A stretch of DNA of 55,025 bases. It comes from Streptomyces sp. A1136 (GTDB lineage: Bacteria; Actinomycetota; Actinomycetes; Streptomycetales; Streptomycetaceae). The position numbers and the translations under genes were made by a program. The notes beneath the pieces were generated by a model. That model ran no database searches. It was given only the letters and a program-made list of their open reading frames with translations, and had not been told where the DNA came from. Below, in pieces: positions 34,311-43,242 of this stretch. Each line of letters starts with the position of its first letter. The first letter of the stretch is position 1. Where the stretch lies: assembly GCF_004795055.1 (NCBI RefSeq), contig NZ_SSBJ01000043.1, positions 1 through 55,025 on the forward strand. Direction: 5' to 3'.

Positions 34311-34954
34311 TGACGGTTCTCGGAGCCCGAAGGGGGCCCTTGGTGTTGAAGAAGCTGATCGCGTTCCTGAACCCGCGCACGGCGGCCGGGGCCGCCGGAG
34401 CCGGGCGTCCCCGGGTCGTGTGCCTGTGCGGGTCTACGAGGTTCTGGGCGGAGCTCGCCGAGGCGAACCTGCGTGAGACGGCGGCCGGCCGGATCGTCCT
34501 GGCTCCGGGGGTCGACATGAAGACGCCGCACAAGCTGTGGGCTGACGGGCAGGATGCCGAGGAGCTCAAGGTGCGCCTGGACGAGCTGCACCGGGCGAAG
34601 CTGCGGATGGCGGACGAGGTCCTGGTGGTCAACCCGGGCGGGTACGTCGGCGACTCGACGCGGGCGGAGGTCTCTTACGCGCTGAGTCTGGGCCTGCCGG
34701 TCCGCTACACCGACTCCACCGAGGCGGCGGCCGGCCCGCCCGCGACCGAGTCGCCGGTGGCCGGGTCGCGGTCGACGGAGGCGCGGGCGCTGGCCTCGTA
34801 CGAGCTGGCCGACTGGCAGTGCCCGCACTGCGACGAGACGGCCATCAAGGGCACCCACGCGTGGGACGACCGCGGCCCGCACCAGCTGCTGAGCGTCCAC
34901 GTGCTGCGGTGCCCGGCCGGGCACTCCTGGTCCAACCACAACGACGGAGGCTGA
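34310..34954 (+). CDS. DUF4406-like nucleotide-binding protein with zinc ribbon
   Basis: 214 residues. RVVCLCGSTRFWAELAEANL (about 35-54) and ADEVLVVNPGGYVGDSTRAE (about 100-120) are typical of the nucleoside deoxyribosyltransferase-like fold (DUF4406 or similar), which binds nucleosides. The C-terminal 60 residues add a zinc ribbon (WQCPHCDETA, RCPAGHSW). It is coupled to the metallopeptidase gene. The ribbon fusion suggests nucleic acid or protein contact. Substrate not known. Confidence 0.65.
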   Translation: MTVLGARRGPLVLKKLIAFLNPRTAAGAAGAGRPRVVCLCGSTRFWAELAEANLRETAAGRIVLAPGVDMKTPHKLWADGQDAEELKVRLDELHRAKLRMADEVLVVNPGGYVGDSTRAEVSYALSLGLPVRYTDSTEAAAGPPATESPVAGSRSTEARALASYELADWQCPHCDETAIKGTHAWDDRGPHQLLSVHVLRCPAGHSWSNHNDGG

Positions 34955-34955
34955 C

Positions 34956-35237
34956 GTGGAGCAGCTGCTGTGGTGGATGCCGTTGTGGATGGCGGACTAC
35001 TGGGTGGAGCTCACGGGGAACTGGAAGCTGACCCGCGCGATCGACCAGGCGCTGGCGGCTCAGGACGCCGAGGCCCTGGCCGTCTTCAAGACCGGCACGC
35101 TGCGGGCGACCTTCACCGAGAAGGGCATGGTTGCGCGGACCGACGAGCTCGTCGCGTACGCGGAGCTGGTCGTGGCCGTCGACGGCTGCGCCTACCGCTA
35201 CCACCGCTTGTTCTCTCACCTGGAGCTCAGCGCCTGA
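34956..35237 (+). CDS. Hypothetical protein, paralogue of 32,694
   Basis: 93 residues. It has an aromatic-rich N-terminus (LLWWMPLWMADYWVEL), then DQALAAQDAEALAVFKTGTL and YAELVVAVDGCAYRYHRLF, which align with the 32,694 protein. GTG at 34956 follows GGAGG directly after the previous stop. Function unknown. Confidence 0.6.
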   Translation: MEQLLWWMPLWMADYWVELTGNWKLTRAIDQALAAQDAEALAVFKTGTLRATFTEKGMVARTDELVAYAELVVAVDGCAYRYHRLFSHLELSA

Positions 35238-35296
35238 GCCTCTGGGACGGCTTCACCGCGTTCGAAGATCCCACTCGTAGACGGAAGGAACGTGTC

Positions 35297-35752
35297 ATGA
35301 CTGCTCTCCTCCTCAGCGACGCCCTGGTCGAGCAGACCAGGCGCCAGCTCCTTGAACGGGATGTCTGGTACGGGCTCAGTGGCCTGCTGGTCACCGGTGA
35401 GTCCGTCGCCCGCCACCTGACGGCCGCAGCCGGCCTGATGGAGCGCAAGGGCTGGGACCCCCAGCTCTACGCCCCGTTCTCCGGGCACCACCTCCGAGAC
35501 GCGCTGACGAGCACCCGTGACGACGGCATGGGCGATGCCGACACCCAGTTCGTGGCCAGGGCCGTGCTGGAGGCGATTCTGCGGCTGGCCACCGGCGCCC
35601 CGTACGTTGACTACGAGGTCTGGAGCGAGCACCCCGTGCGCACTCTCGACGAGGTTCTTGCCGCCTGCCGGACCGCTTCGGCCCTCGCCCTGCAGCACGG
35701 CCCCGGCCCCGGCCAGGCCGACGGCAAGGCCCTGGACGCGGGGGAGAGGTGA
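35297..35752 (+). CDS. Hypothetical helical protein
   Basis: 151 residues, mostly helix (LSDALVEQTRRQLLERDVWY). ATG at 35297 follows GGAAGGA at good spacing. It carries a polar-motif copy (35,735) over its last codons, and the stop overlaps the next GTG. Probably part of one operon with the following two genes. Confidence 0.6.
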   Translation: MTALLLSDALVEQTRRQLLERDVWYGLSGLLVTGESVARHLTAAAGLMERKGWDPQLYAPFSGHHLRDALTSTRDDGMGDADTQFVARAVLEAILRLATGAPYVDYEVWSEHPVRTLDEVLAACRTASALALQHGPGPGQADGKALDAGER

Positions 35753-36174
35753 CGGCCGTGGCCGGGGGTCCGGAGTGGGACGATCCCGCGGTGTGGCGGG
35801 CGGTGGCCCGCGAGACGCTCCAGGCGTTCGACGCCATCTTCTCGCCGGGCCTCTACGGCTGGAGCCAGGAGGAAGGCGGGGCCGTCGCGGTCGAGCGCCT
35901 GGAGCGGGGCCGGGAGTTGTTGCAGCCCGTCTTCGACGGGTACGCCGACGGGGCCCGGACGGCCTGGGGCCGGGCCTGGCGGAGGCGGGCTGTGCGCCGC
36001 GGCCCGTACGCGGCCGCGTTCGACGAGGCCCTGGCGCACGCCAGGGCGCGGGCGGCGGGTGAGCCGGAGCGGGACTGGCCGATGCTGTGGATCCGCGACG
36101 GCCGGCTGCGGCTGCTCCAGCGGTACACCGGCGACCGCCGGGTGCTCGAAACGATCGGGGAGGAAGAAGCATGA
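35749..36174 (+). CDS. Hypothetical protein
   Basis: 141 residues, rich in Arg and Ala, with a Trp-Asp start (GGPEWDDPAVWRAV) and a tail DGRLRLLQRYTGDRRVL. GTGA overlap upstream and ATGA downstream show tight coupling. No family recognised. Confidence 0.58.
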   Translation: MTAVAGGPEWDDPAVWRAVARETLQAFDAIFSPGLYGWSQEEGGAVAVERLERGRELLQPVFDGYADGARTAWGRAWRRRAVRRGPYAAAFDEALAHARARAAGEPERDWPMLWIRDGRLRLLQRYTGDRRVLETIGEEEA

Positions 36175-36785
36175 GCGGCGACGAGCGGGTGGTGTTCGAG
36201 CCGGCCTGGGAGGACAACCCGACCTGGGGTGGCAGCGAGCTGTACGAGGACCTGGCCGTGGCGCAGCGGTTCGCGGTCAAGGCGTACGTCGACGAGCAGG
36301 ACGAGGTGCTCGACGGACACGAGGACGGGCCCGGTGAGCTCGTGTGGGTGGAGGCGGGCGGGAGCTGGGACCTGACCGACGGCGGCATGCCGACGCCGGT
36401 GTCGATCGTCGCGCGGCCCGTGCGGGGTCGCCCGGCGTCGGCCGGTCCCGCTCCGGCGGAGCTGCTGGGGCTCGCCCACGAGTTCCGTGTCCCGATCCCG
36501 GACGCTGGCGTCGGCGAGTACGGGGAGGTCGTGGTCCGGCGGCAGCCGGATGGGGCCGGGGAGCGGTGGGCGGTGACGGACGGCGCCTTCTCGGGGCTGC
36601 GGGCCTGGGTCGACGGCGAGGGCTGGCGGCATGTGAGCGACATCGGCCGTGCTGCGGCCTACCGGCACAGCCTGGAGCAGGCGCTGGAGCGGGCGCACCA
36701 GGTCGCGGAGTTCGAGGCGGCCTGCTACCAGGCGGAGGTCGCCGCCATACGTCCGGACGACCGTCAGAAGGACAGCGGCGGCTGA
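36171..36785 (+). CDS. Hypothetical protein
   Basis: 204 residues. An acidic N-terminal half (SGDERVVFEPAWEDNPTWGG) is followed by a beta-rich middle and a helical C-terminus (QALERAHQVAEFEAACYQAE). It is the last gene of the coupled trio and is followed by a hairpin. No function can be inferred. Confidence 0.58.
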   Translation: MSGDERVVFEPAWEDNPTWGGSELYEDLAVAQRFAVKAYVDEQDEVLDGHEDGPGELVWVEAGGSWDLTDGGMPTPVSIVARPVRGRPASAGPAPAELLGLAHEFRVPIPDAGVGEYGEVVVRRQPDGAGERWAVTDGAFSGLRAWVDGEGWRHVSDIGRAAAYRHSLEQALERAHQVAEFEAACYQAEVAAIRPDDRQKDSGG

Positions 36786-36806
36786 GCCAGTCGACGTAGG
36801 TTTGTC

Positions 36807-36836
36807 GAGGCCCATTCCTGTCCCGGGGTGGGCCTC
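36807..36836 (+). terminator. Terminator
   Basis: GAGGCCCA / TGGGCCTC, 8-bp stem with a 14-base loop, about 20 bases past the end of the coupled trio. A near-copy of this hairpin occurs at 37,121. Confidence 0.65.
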
Positions 36837-36897
36837 TTGGTCTTCGCTTTCGGCATTCGGCTGTTGAGGACGGGGCGCTCTGGGAAGCATCCGTTTC

Positions 36898-37098
36898 ATG
36901 ACTAGTTACGTGCCCTCGCCCGACGAGGTGTCCGCTGCACAGACCGAGAACGGTGGTTGGTCCAAGAAGCAGCTTGCCGAGTGGGGAGTGCCGTGGCCTC
37001 CCCCGTCCGGCTGGCGCAAGCACCTCGAAGCGAAGTGGAACGGCGAAGACGTCGCCCCGTTACCGCGCCAGGAACCCGACCAGGACACGCTGTTCTGA
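36898..37098 (+). CDS. Small conserved-type protein, WxxKQLAEWG
   Basis: 66 residues. GGWSKKQLAEWGVPWPPPSG followed by WRKHLEAKWNG is a pattern I associate with small actinophage and plasmid proteins of unknown role. ATG at 36898 has no strong site and is probably read from its own promoter in 36,840-36,897. It is flanked by two similar terminators, so it is monocistronic. Confidence 0.6.
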   Translation: MTSYVPSPDEVSAAQTENGGWSKKQLAEWGVPWPPPSGWRKHLEAKWNGEDVAPLPRQEPDQDTLF

Positions 37099-37120
37099 CC
37101 ATCGCCGGCACGGGTTCGCC

Positions 37121-37148
37121 GAGGCCCATCCCTTCAGGGGTGGGCCTC
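37121..37148. terminator. Bidirectional terminator
   Basis: GAGGCCCA with TGGGCCTC plus extra G-C pairs and a 4-base loop, between the convergent 36,898 and 37,161 genes. It shares both arms with the hairpin at 36,807, a duplicated element. Confidence 0.7.
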
Positions 37149-37160
37149 CTGCTGTGTGCT

Positions 37161-37847
37161 TCAGATATCGCTGGTGTAGGCGTCGACGCGTTCCATGTGG
37201 TTGGCGGTCCGCGGTTGTCCTTTGTCGTCCGTACAGGGCTGGCCTGAGGGAGCGGGGCAGCGGGGGCACGGGATGGTGCGGACCTGGTGACGTGAGGGGC
37301 GGAGCAAGCGGGCCGTCTGGCCGGCGACCTGTGGGACGGGGAAGGCGTCGTAGCGGGCCTGGTGGAAGGCGGCGACGCGTTCTTTGTGGTTGGCCTGGCG
37401 GGGGGTGCCCGATGTGTCGACGCACTGGAAGTCCGGGTCTGCCTCACAACGGGGGCAGAGGACGGTGCGGACGTCGTCCGAGGTGGGGTTACGGTTTTGG
37501 CCGCGCAGCTGCTCGGTGAGGGCCGCGGCTACGTTCTCGTGGCCTCGGGCGATGGGGCGGGCGCGGTTGAGATGGTTGCGCAGGGGTTCGGGGCCGGGGC
37601 GGGGGCTGGCGGTGCAGACGGGTTCGTGGCGGATGCGGACGGTGTCGGTGGGGTCGGTCCAGCCGAGCGGCAGGGCGATGCCGTTGCCGTTGACTCTCCA
37701 GCGGAGTTCCTCGGGTACGAGGTGAGTTGGTGCTTCGCGCACGTCGAGGACGACTTCCTGGCCGTCGTGGTCCGGGTAACCCTGGACAGAGTCTCCGCAC
37801 CGCCAGCAGTGGCCCAGGCGGCCGAGGTCTGCGTATTTGCTGCTCAC
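37161..37847 (-). CDS. Tandem zinc-finger protein
   Basis: 228 residues. An N-terminal CWRCGD pair is followed, in the C-terminal half, by two copies of one finger: CPRCEADPDFQCVDTSGTPR..NHKER and CPRCPAPSGQPCTDDKGQPR..NHMER (each C-x2-C-x7-C then H). Single copies of this finger are common in actinophages and beside Mrr-like nucleases. No catalytic domain is present. GTG at 37847 is the best available start, with a weak site. Likely nucleic-acid binding. Confidence 0.72.
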   Translation of the reverse strand: MSSKYADLGRLGHCWRCGDSVQGYPDHDGQEVVLDVREAPTHLVPEELRWRVNGNGIALPLGWTDPTDTVRIRHEPVCTASPRPGPEPLRNHLNRARPIARGHENVAAALTEQLRGQNRNPTSDDVRTVLCPRCEADPDFQCVDTSGTPRQANHKERVAAFHQARYDAFPVPQVAGQTARLLRPSRHQVRTIPCPRCPAPSGQPCTDDKGQPRTANHMERVDAYTSDI

Positions 37848-38030
37848 GGCGCGCCACCATAGTGGCCGGCCGGGGGGCGGCCCGAATGGTGGTGCGCGTG
37901 TGGGGGACCGGCCCCTTCTGCGAGCCGGGTGGGGTGCCGACGGGTCTGGATAGGGGGGTCGGCGTGTGGGCATGACGGTCCTGACCGTAGGGATGTTCAT
38001 CTCGCGGGTGGGCTTCGTCGAGGGAGATGC

Positions 38031-38582
38031 GTGAACCTGTTCAAGTCGGTGTCTGCACAGCTGGCCGCTGCGAAGGATCGGAGGGCGCAGCGTGCAGAGG
38101 AGGCGGCGAGGAAGAGTGCTGCGAGGGAGAAGTTCGAGAGTCTTCACCGGTTACGTCTGTCGACGGCCGCAGCGGTGTCGTCTGTGGTGATCGTCTGCCA
38201 TGAGGACACCTGGGCGTTCGTGGAGAGGCTGGTGTTTCCTACTCCGGGCACCGGCTTCCACATCCCGTTCCATGGATCGGTCGACTCGCAGCACTTCCCT
38301 GGGGAACGGTGCCGTGTCGACCGGGGCACCGGGATGGCCACGGTGACGCTGTCGGGACCCCACCTGGTGCGGTGTCTGACGATCTTCCGGGCTGTTCTGG
38401 CGGCAGGCGCCGACCACGTTCTTCAGGACGCCCAGCGGTACGCAATGTCGAAGCGCCTGTATGCCCGGTTCTCCAACCTGGTGGACTCCATCGATCCCGA
38501 CACCTCAAGCGGTGCGGTTCCTCGACTGGTGATCGATGCAGGTCTGGACAGTGACGGCAAGGAAGCCGACCCCGTGGTGTAG
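38031..38582 (+). CDS. Hypothetical protein with N-terminal coiled coil
   Basis: 183 residues. Residues 1-40 form a charged helix (AAKDRRAQRAEEAARKSAAR), then a beta-rich domain with a mostly neutral character (VVIVCHEDTWAFVERLVFPT). GTG at 38031 follows GGGAG. Family not recognised. It is the last gene before a strong terminator and sits upstream of the HNH-helicase. Confidence 0.6.
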   Translation: MNLFKSVSAQLAAAKDRRAQRAEEAARKSAAREKFESLHRLRLSTAAAVSSVVIVCHEDTWAFVERLVFPTPGTGFHIPFHGSVDSQHFPGERCRVDRGTGMATVTLSGPHLVRCLTIFRAVLAAGADHVLQDAQRYAMSKRLYARFSNLVDSIDPDTSSGAVPRLVIDAGLDSDGKEADPVV

Positions 38583-38609
38583 GCGGCGAACTGACTGACG
38601 TTCGATCTG

Positions 38610-38645
38610 GAGGGCTGCCCCCCAAGGGTCAGCCCTCTCCCTTTT
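38610..38645 (+). terminator. Terminator with T-run
   Basis: GAGGGCTG / CAGCCCTC with a 12-base loop, then TCCCTTTT. One of the few hairpins here with a clear T tract. It isolates the HNH-helicase gene, whose promoter should lie in 38,646-38,803. Confidence 0.8.
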
Positions 38646-38803
38646 GAACTACGCCTGTGTCAGGGACGGGCGTTGGTAGTCCAGGCATGTGGGGTTGGCG
38701 TGGGCATTCTTGCTGGTTTCGCATATTCACATGCCATATCGCTGTCACACTGGTGATTCCGGTTATCTCCTGGCCAAAGGTGGTCAGCGACGACGGGAGC
38801 CAG

Positions 38804-40690
38804 ATGACCGAAGATCCTCCCCCCGACCAACGTCGGCGCTTCAACTCCTCCGAGCGAGTCGCCCTTTTCCTAGCGGCCGACGGGCAGTGCACCGCGTGCG
38901 GACAGCCCCTTGAACCCGGCTGGCACGGCGATCACGTCCGGCCTTACTCCGTCGGCGGCGCCACTGACGTCACCAACGGCCAAGCGCTTTGCCCCACCTG
39001 CAATCTGAGCAAGGGAGACCGCTTCGTGGAACTGCGTGTGTGGCAAGAGGAGGCGCTGCGTCGCTTCCTCAAGAACGGCGACGACTTCCTTGCGGTGGCG
39101 ACGCCCGGCGCGGGTAAGACGACGTTCGCCCTGGTGGCCGCCGAGAAGCTGATGGATCGGCATGAGATCGAGAAGGTCATCGTGGTAGTCCCCACGTCGC
39201 ACCTTCGAAAGCAGTGGGCGGAGGCTGCCAACCGGCTGAACATCAAGCTGGACCGCTCGTTCTCCAACGGACAGACCGTCCTCGCCAGTGACTTCGACGG
39301 CGTCGCGGTCACCTACGCGACGATTGCGGCGCAGCCGCTGCTGTGGCGACAGATGGTGAGCCGCAAGCGGACTCTGGTCGTCTTCGACGAGATCCATCAC
39401 GCGGGAGAGGACGCCAACCTCTCGTGGGGTGCGGCTCTGAAGCAGGCGTTCGACGGGGCGGCCCGACGGATCCTGCTGTCCGGGACGCCGTTCCGGTCGG
39501 ATGGCCGGCCCATCCCCTTCGTCACCTACGACGAGGGGAAGTGCGTGCCGAGCTACAACTACGACTACGGCACCGCTTTGCGGGACCGGACCGTGGTCCG
39601 TCCGATCGCGTTTCCGGCGCTCGACGGGAACGTGCGTTGGCGGGATGCTGGCGCGATCATCTCCACCGACCTTGCCGACACCGACGAGAAGACCCTCACA
39701 AACGCTCTGCGGTCCGCACTGGACCACGAGGGCAAGTGGATCGGATCGGTGCTGCGGCGCGCCGACGAGGAGCTGAGTCTGCTCCGGCAGGAGGTGCCGG
39801 ACGCCGGCGGTCTGGTCGTGGCGGCCGACCAGTACAAGGCAAGGCAGTACGCGGCTCTCCTGGATTCGATCACGGGTGAGAAGACGACGGTCGCGATCTC
39901 GGACGATCCTGATGCGTCCGACCACATCACGCGCTTCGACAAGGGCACCTCGAAGTGGATCGTCGCGGTTCAGATGGTGTCGGAGGGCGTCGACATCAAG
40001 CGCCTCGCGGTAGGCGTCTACGCCTCGCGGACGAAGACCGAGATGTTCTTCCGGCAGGTCGTCGGCCGCTTCGTGCGTATGCGGTCGCCCGAGGACGAGA
40101 CGACGGCCACCCTGTTCATCCCGTCGATCCAGCCGCTCCTGAAGTACGCCCAGGACATCGAGCGGACCGTCGAGGCGGTCCTGGCCGAGCAGGCGAAGGC
40201 CGCCCGAGAGCTGCGGGGCGAAGGTTCCCAGACGACGCTGCAGCTGGATCTCGTGCAGCCGATCGACTCGAGCGAGGCCCTTCATCACTCGACGGTCTAC
40301 GGCGGGCAGTCCTACAGCGAGGATGAGCTCATCCGCGCCAAGAATGTCGCGGAGGCCGTGGGGGCCCCGCCGACGATGACGCCTGCGCAGATGGCCTCGG
40401 CGATCCGGATGGTCACCGGTGGGAAGCTCCTGACCACGGCGACGGCCACGATCCCCGCCCAGCCTTCCGCCGAGCCGGAGCAGGACCTCACGTCGCAGAA
40501 GACGGACGTCCGCCGTGTAATCAGGCGGCTCGTCGCGCAGCTCAACCGGATCACGGAAACCCCGCACGCGCTCATCCATCACCAGCTCAACCAGCAACTG
40601 GGGGGGACGATCGCGACGGCCACCCTGGAGTCGCTGAACAAGCGCGTAGATGTTCTCGAACGCCAGCTTCGGAACGCGCGCGGACGGTAA
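38804..40690 (+). CDS. HNH nuclease-SF2 helicase fusion
   Basis: 628 residues. The N-terminal HNH (about 18-65) has CTACGQPL, HGDHVRPYSVGG and NGQALCPTCNLSKGD, all zinc and catalytic positions present. From about 75 it is an SF2 helicase: AVATPGAGKTTF (motif I), VFDEIHH (DEAH-like motif II), LLSGTPFR (motif III), VQMVSEGVDIKRL (motif V) and RQVVGRFVRM (motif VI). The last 130 residues are helical and polar. ATG at 38804 follows GGGAG. A nuclease joined to a translocase on a mobile element suggests restriction or plasmid defence; this is inference. Confidence 0.86.
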   Translation: MTEDPPPDQRRRFNSSERVALFLAADGQCTACGQPLEPGWHGDHVRPYSVGGATDVTNGQALCPTCNLSKGDRFVELRVWQEEALRRFLKNGDDFLAVATPGAGKTTFALVAAEKLMDRHEIEKVIVVVPTSHLRKQWAEAANRLNIKLDRSFSNGQTVLASDFDGVAVTYATIAAQPLLWRQMVSRKRTLVVFDEIHHAGEDANLSWGAALKQAFDGAARRILLSGTPFRSDGRPIPFVTYDEGKCVPSYNYDYGTALRDRTVVRPIAFPALDGNVRWRDAGAIISTDLADTDEKTLTNALRSALDHEGKWIGSVLRRADEELSLLRQEVPDAGGLVVAADQYKARQYAALLDSITGEKTTVAISDDPDASDHITRFDKGTSKWIVAVQMVSEGVDIKRLAVGVYASRTKTEMFFRQVVGRFVRMRSPEDETTATLFIPSIQPLLKYAQDIERTVEAVLAEQAKAARELRGEGSQTTLQLDLVQPIDSSEALHHSTVYGGQSYSEDELIRAKNVAEAVGAPPTMTPAQMASAIRMVTGGKLLTTATATIPAQPSAEPEQDLTSQKTDVRRVIRRLVAQLNRITETPHALIHHQLNQQLGGTIATATLESLNKRVDVLERQLRNARGR

Positions 40691-40736
40691 CGACTGTGGT
40701 GGGACGCCGCCGGCGTACCTGCGTCCCACCGCTCGT

Positions 40737-40766
40737 GGAGGTCAGCCTCGTCAGGGGCTGACCTCC
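40737..40766. terminator. Bidirectional terminator
   Basis: GGAGGTCAGCC / GGCTGACCTCC, 11-bp stem with an 8-base loop, shared by the convergent HNH-helicase and endonuclease VII-like genes. The stop codon of the second gene lies in its loop. Confidence 0.8.
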
Positions 40767-41968
40767 TTCGTTGTGCCGGGCTCCTCGGTGAGGGCGGCCG
40801 TGACGAAGATGCGTGCCAGGTCGTGGATCTCGGCGGTGGTCATCTTCTTCGTCCAGCGAGTGCCGTGGCTTGGGCAGCACAGGTGGAAGGTGTGGGTGCC
40901 GTGGTGGAAGTCGTTGTCGTAGACGCGGGGGCGGGAGCGGCAGCGGCCGTGCCGTTCGGTTTCCCGGAGGTGCGCGGCGGCGATCTCGGTGCGATACCTG
41001 CGGGGGAGGGTCTGCTGCTGGCGGCAGCTGGTGCATTCCAGGAGGTGGAGGACGGTTCCTTCTCCTTCGAGGAAGCGGGCTCCCTTGCCTTCGAAGGTGT
41101 TGCAGCTCGCGCAGACCGGGCCGCGTACCAGGCCGTGGTCGTGGCAGTGGTCCCAGGTGAACGCGCGGGTGGACTTGCACAGGCGGCACAGGTAGCCGTC
41201 GGCTCGGGTGGTGCGCCGTACATTGCTGTACTGGACACCGCGCAGGCCGCCGGCGTAAGGCTGGTAGGTCGTGCCCGAGCACGCGGGGCAAAGGGTGACG
41301 TAGCCAGTCGTTGTAGGGGTTCGCCACTCACCCGGTGGGCCTTCGGCTCGGCAGGTGGAGCAGATGCGGGCCCGCTGGTTGAGGTCGGCGAGCACCCGTT
41401 CCCAGCCGTCCAAGAGGTTGATGTAGGCACGCGGGAGCTGCCAGTCAGTACCGGACCAGGACAGGAGCTCCTTGGGCAGGCTGCCGGCGATGGTCTGCAT
41501 GAATGGGGTGGAGGGGCGGGCCTGGATGAACTCGGCCATGGTCAGGCCGCCGGGGAGTCCGTTGTCTCCTAACCGCTTCCAGGAGTCTCCGTCTGCTGAA
41601 TTCCGGTCCTCGGATCGGTACCTCTTCATGAAGGCGGCGTCGTACATCCAGGAGACCAGGGTGCGGCGCCAGTCAGGTGTCTCCCAGTGGCGAAGACCAG
41701 GCTCGTCGGAGTATGCGGGGAGGTCTACGACGGCCAGTTCGTCCGGCTGGAGTTCGGTGAACGCGCGGGCGGCCCGTTGAACGTCCCGGTCGTCATAGCG
41801 CCAGCGGGCTTTGTCCTTGTAGCCACGCAAGGCGACGTCGCCGATAACGATGTGGCCGTTGAAACGGAACCGTTTGGTTCGCAAGAGGACATCGGGGAGG
41901 ACTGGGATTCTGCAGTCCTGGGTGAGGTCGGCGAGGGTAGTGCGTGCGAGTTCGGGGCTGATGAGCAT
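40751..41968 (-). CDS. Endonuclease VII-like HNH protein
   Basis: 405 residues. The C-terminal third has the recombination endonuclease VII pattern: YLCRLCKSTR, FTWDHCHDHGLVRGPVCASCN and the following FEGKG, with DHCH as active site. Before it lie two CxxC pairs (ICSTCRAEG, LCPACSG) and a long N-terminal region of unknown fold. ATG at 41968 replaces a TTG at 42019 that lacks a site. Endonuclease VII resolves branched DNA; related proteins are frequent on actinomycete mobile elements. Neighbouring nucleases hint at a defence or repair pair. Confidence 0.8.
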   Translation of the reverse strand: MLISPELARTTLADLTQDCRIPVLPDVLLRTKRFRFNGHIVIGDVALRGYKDKARWRYDDRDVQRAARAFTELQPDELAVVDLPAYSDEPGLRHWETPDWRRTLVSWMYDAAFMKRYRSEDRNSADGDSWKRLGDNGLPGGLTMAEFIQARPSTPFMQTIAGSLPKELLSWSGTDWQLPRAYINLLDGWERVLADLNQRARICSTCRAEGPPGEWRTPTTTGYVTLCPACSGTTYQPYAGGLRGVQYSNVRRTTRADGYLCRLCKSTRAFTWDHCHDHGLVRGPVCASCNTFEGKGARFLEGEGTVLHLLECTSCRQQQTLPRRYRTEIAAAHLRETERHGRCRSRPRVYDNDFHHGTHTFHLCCPSHGTRWTKKMTTAEIHDLARIFVTAALTEEPGTTKEVSP

Positions 41969-42071
41969 GCGGGGATGGTGGCAGCGGGGTATGACAGCCG
42001 CACTCAAGCGTCCGGACAAATGGTCGACTTATCGCTCTGGTGTTGGAGGTGTGGTTGGCCCGTCTCACCCC

Positions 42072-42123
42072 TGCCACGCCACGGCCCCGTAACCAGCTTT
42101 GGTTACGGGGCCGTGGCGTGGCA
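42072..42123 (-). terminator. 23-bp perfect inverted repeat
   Basis: A perfect 23-bp stem with loop AGCTTT lies 16 bases past the end of the desaturase-like gene, so it probably terminates that gene. The stem is much longer than needed for termination. Confidence 0.75.
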
Positions 42124-42139
42124 GGACGGGAAGAGGTAG

Positions 42140-43168
42140 CTATCGCTCGGCCAGCGTCGGCTTGGTGGGGGCGGGTGCATTGAGAGCTTGGTGGTGGCGG
42201 GTGGCCACGGTGCTGGGCCCGAGGGCCAGGCCGCGGGGGGTGAAGTGGGGGGCCGGGAGGTGGCGTTCGAGGGCGGGGAGGTAGTTCCAGCGCAGGCCGG
42301 GGTGGGCGGAGTGCGCGTAGTGGTGGAGGTCGCCGTAGGGGAGCCAGGTGGCCGCGGCGATGGCGGCGAGGGTGCGGCTTTGGCGGTAGAGGCGCAGGCA
42401 GCGGCCAGCTTCGATGTGGGCCTGGGTGCCGGTGCGGTGCTCGGGGTCGAACCAGGTGTGTTCAACGATCAGGCTCCACCAGGCGAGCAGCGGGTAGAGC
42501 AGCAGGCGCGGCACGAGCCAGCCGGCGATGACGCCGGTCCATCCTGCAGCAAGGTAGGCGGCGGCCGGGACAGCGAGGAGCGTGGCTTGTCGGCCACGGT
42601 GGCCGCGCAGGTCGTGGGCGAGTGCGGCGAGGGTGGCAGCGGCTCCGGCGGGGGTGATGGGTCGAATCAGGGCGAGGGCGAAGCGGGTGGGGGTGACGCC
42701 GGGGCGTAGGCCGGCCTGGTGGAGGTCGGTGAGGTTGGGGTCGCTGGTGAGGGTGGCTGCGGGGTGGTGGTCGCGTACGTGCCGTTGGTGGCGCAGCTCG
42801 ACGGGGACCAGGCCGAGCGGGTGGTGAGCGAAGGTCTCGGCGAGGAGATGGTTGGCGCGGCGGGTGTGGGCGAGGACGCCGTGGATGGCGTGGTGGCTGA
42901 TCTCTTGCAGGTGGCGGAGCTGGATGGCGACGCCGATGGCGGTCGCGGTGGCGAGGGCGGGACCGTGGGCGGTCAGGAGCCACCATCCGACGATTTGGAT
43001 CCACTGTCCGGTGAGCAGCAGGGCGGGGGTGAGGTTGTTGGCGCGGGTGCGCTGGAGGGCGAGGAGTTCGGTGGCGGGGGCAGTGTGCGGGGCGCGGTAG
43101 GCGAAGTGCGTGCGGTCGGCCTGGCGCAGGAGTATCCCGGCTGTGATCAGGGATAAGGCGGCGAGCAT
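42140..43168 (-). CDS. Fatty acid desaturase-like membrane protein
   Basis: 342 residues. Histidine boxes of the di-iron membrane desaturase/hydroxylase family: HLQEISHHAIHG (about 87-98), RHQRHVRDHHP (about 124-134) and HHYAHSAHPGLRW (near 290-302). Hydrophobic segments lie between the boxes (LTPALLLTGQWIQIVGWWLL and AAAYLAAGWTGVIAGWL). Substrate unknown. ATG at 43168 has a weak ribosome site; GTG codons further up also lack one. The upstream region has a GntR-type operator at 43,231, so it is likely repressed by the 44,703 regulator. Confidence 0.8.
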   Translation of the reverse strand: MLAALSLITAGILLRQADRTHFAYRAPHTAPATELLALQRTRANNLTPALLLTGQWIQIVGWWLLTAHGPALATATAIGVAIQLRHLQEISHHAIHGVLAHTRRANHLLAETFAHHPLGLVPVELRHQRHVRDHHPAATLTSDPNLTDLHQAGLRPGVTPTRFALALIRPITPAGAAATLAALAHDLRGHRGRQATLLAVPAAAYLAAGWTGVIAGWLVPRLLLYPLLAWWSLIVEHTWFDPEHRTGTQAHIEAGRCLRLYRQSRTLAAIAAATWLPYGDLHHYAHSAHPGLRWNYLPALERHLPAPHFTPRGLALGPSTVATRHHQALNAPAPTKPTLAER

Positions 43169-43230
43169 AGACGGATCCCGTGGGACGGGGGTGGGGACCG
43201 TTCCCCACCCGACTCCCACGCACAGTACAT

Positions 43231-43242
43231 CTAGTGCACTAG
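43231..43242. promoter_or_regulatory. GntR-type operator CTAGTGCACTAG
   Basis: Perfect 12-bp palindrome, followed at once by TTGCAC, in the gap between the divergent desaturase-like and coiled-coil genes. Matching half sites occur upstream of the GntR gene at 45,545, so the same regulator probably controls both regions. Confidence 0.72.
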
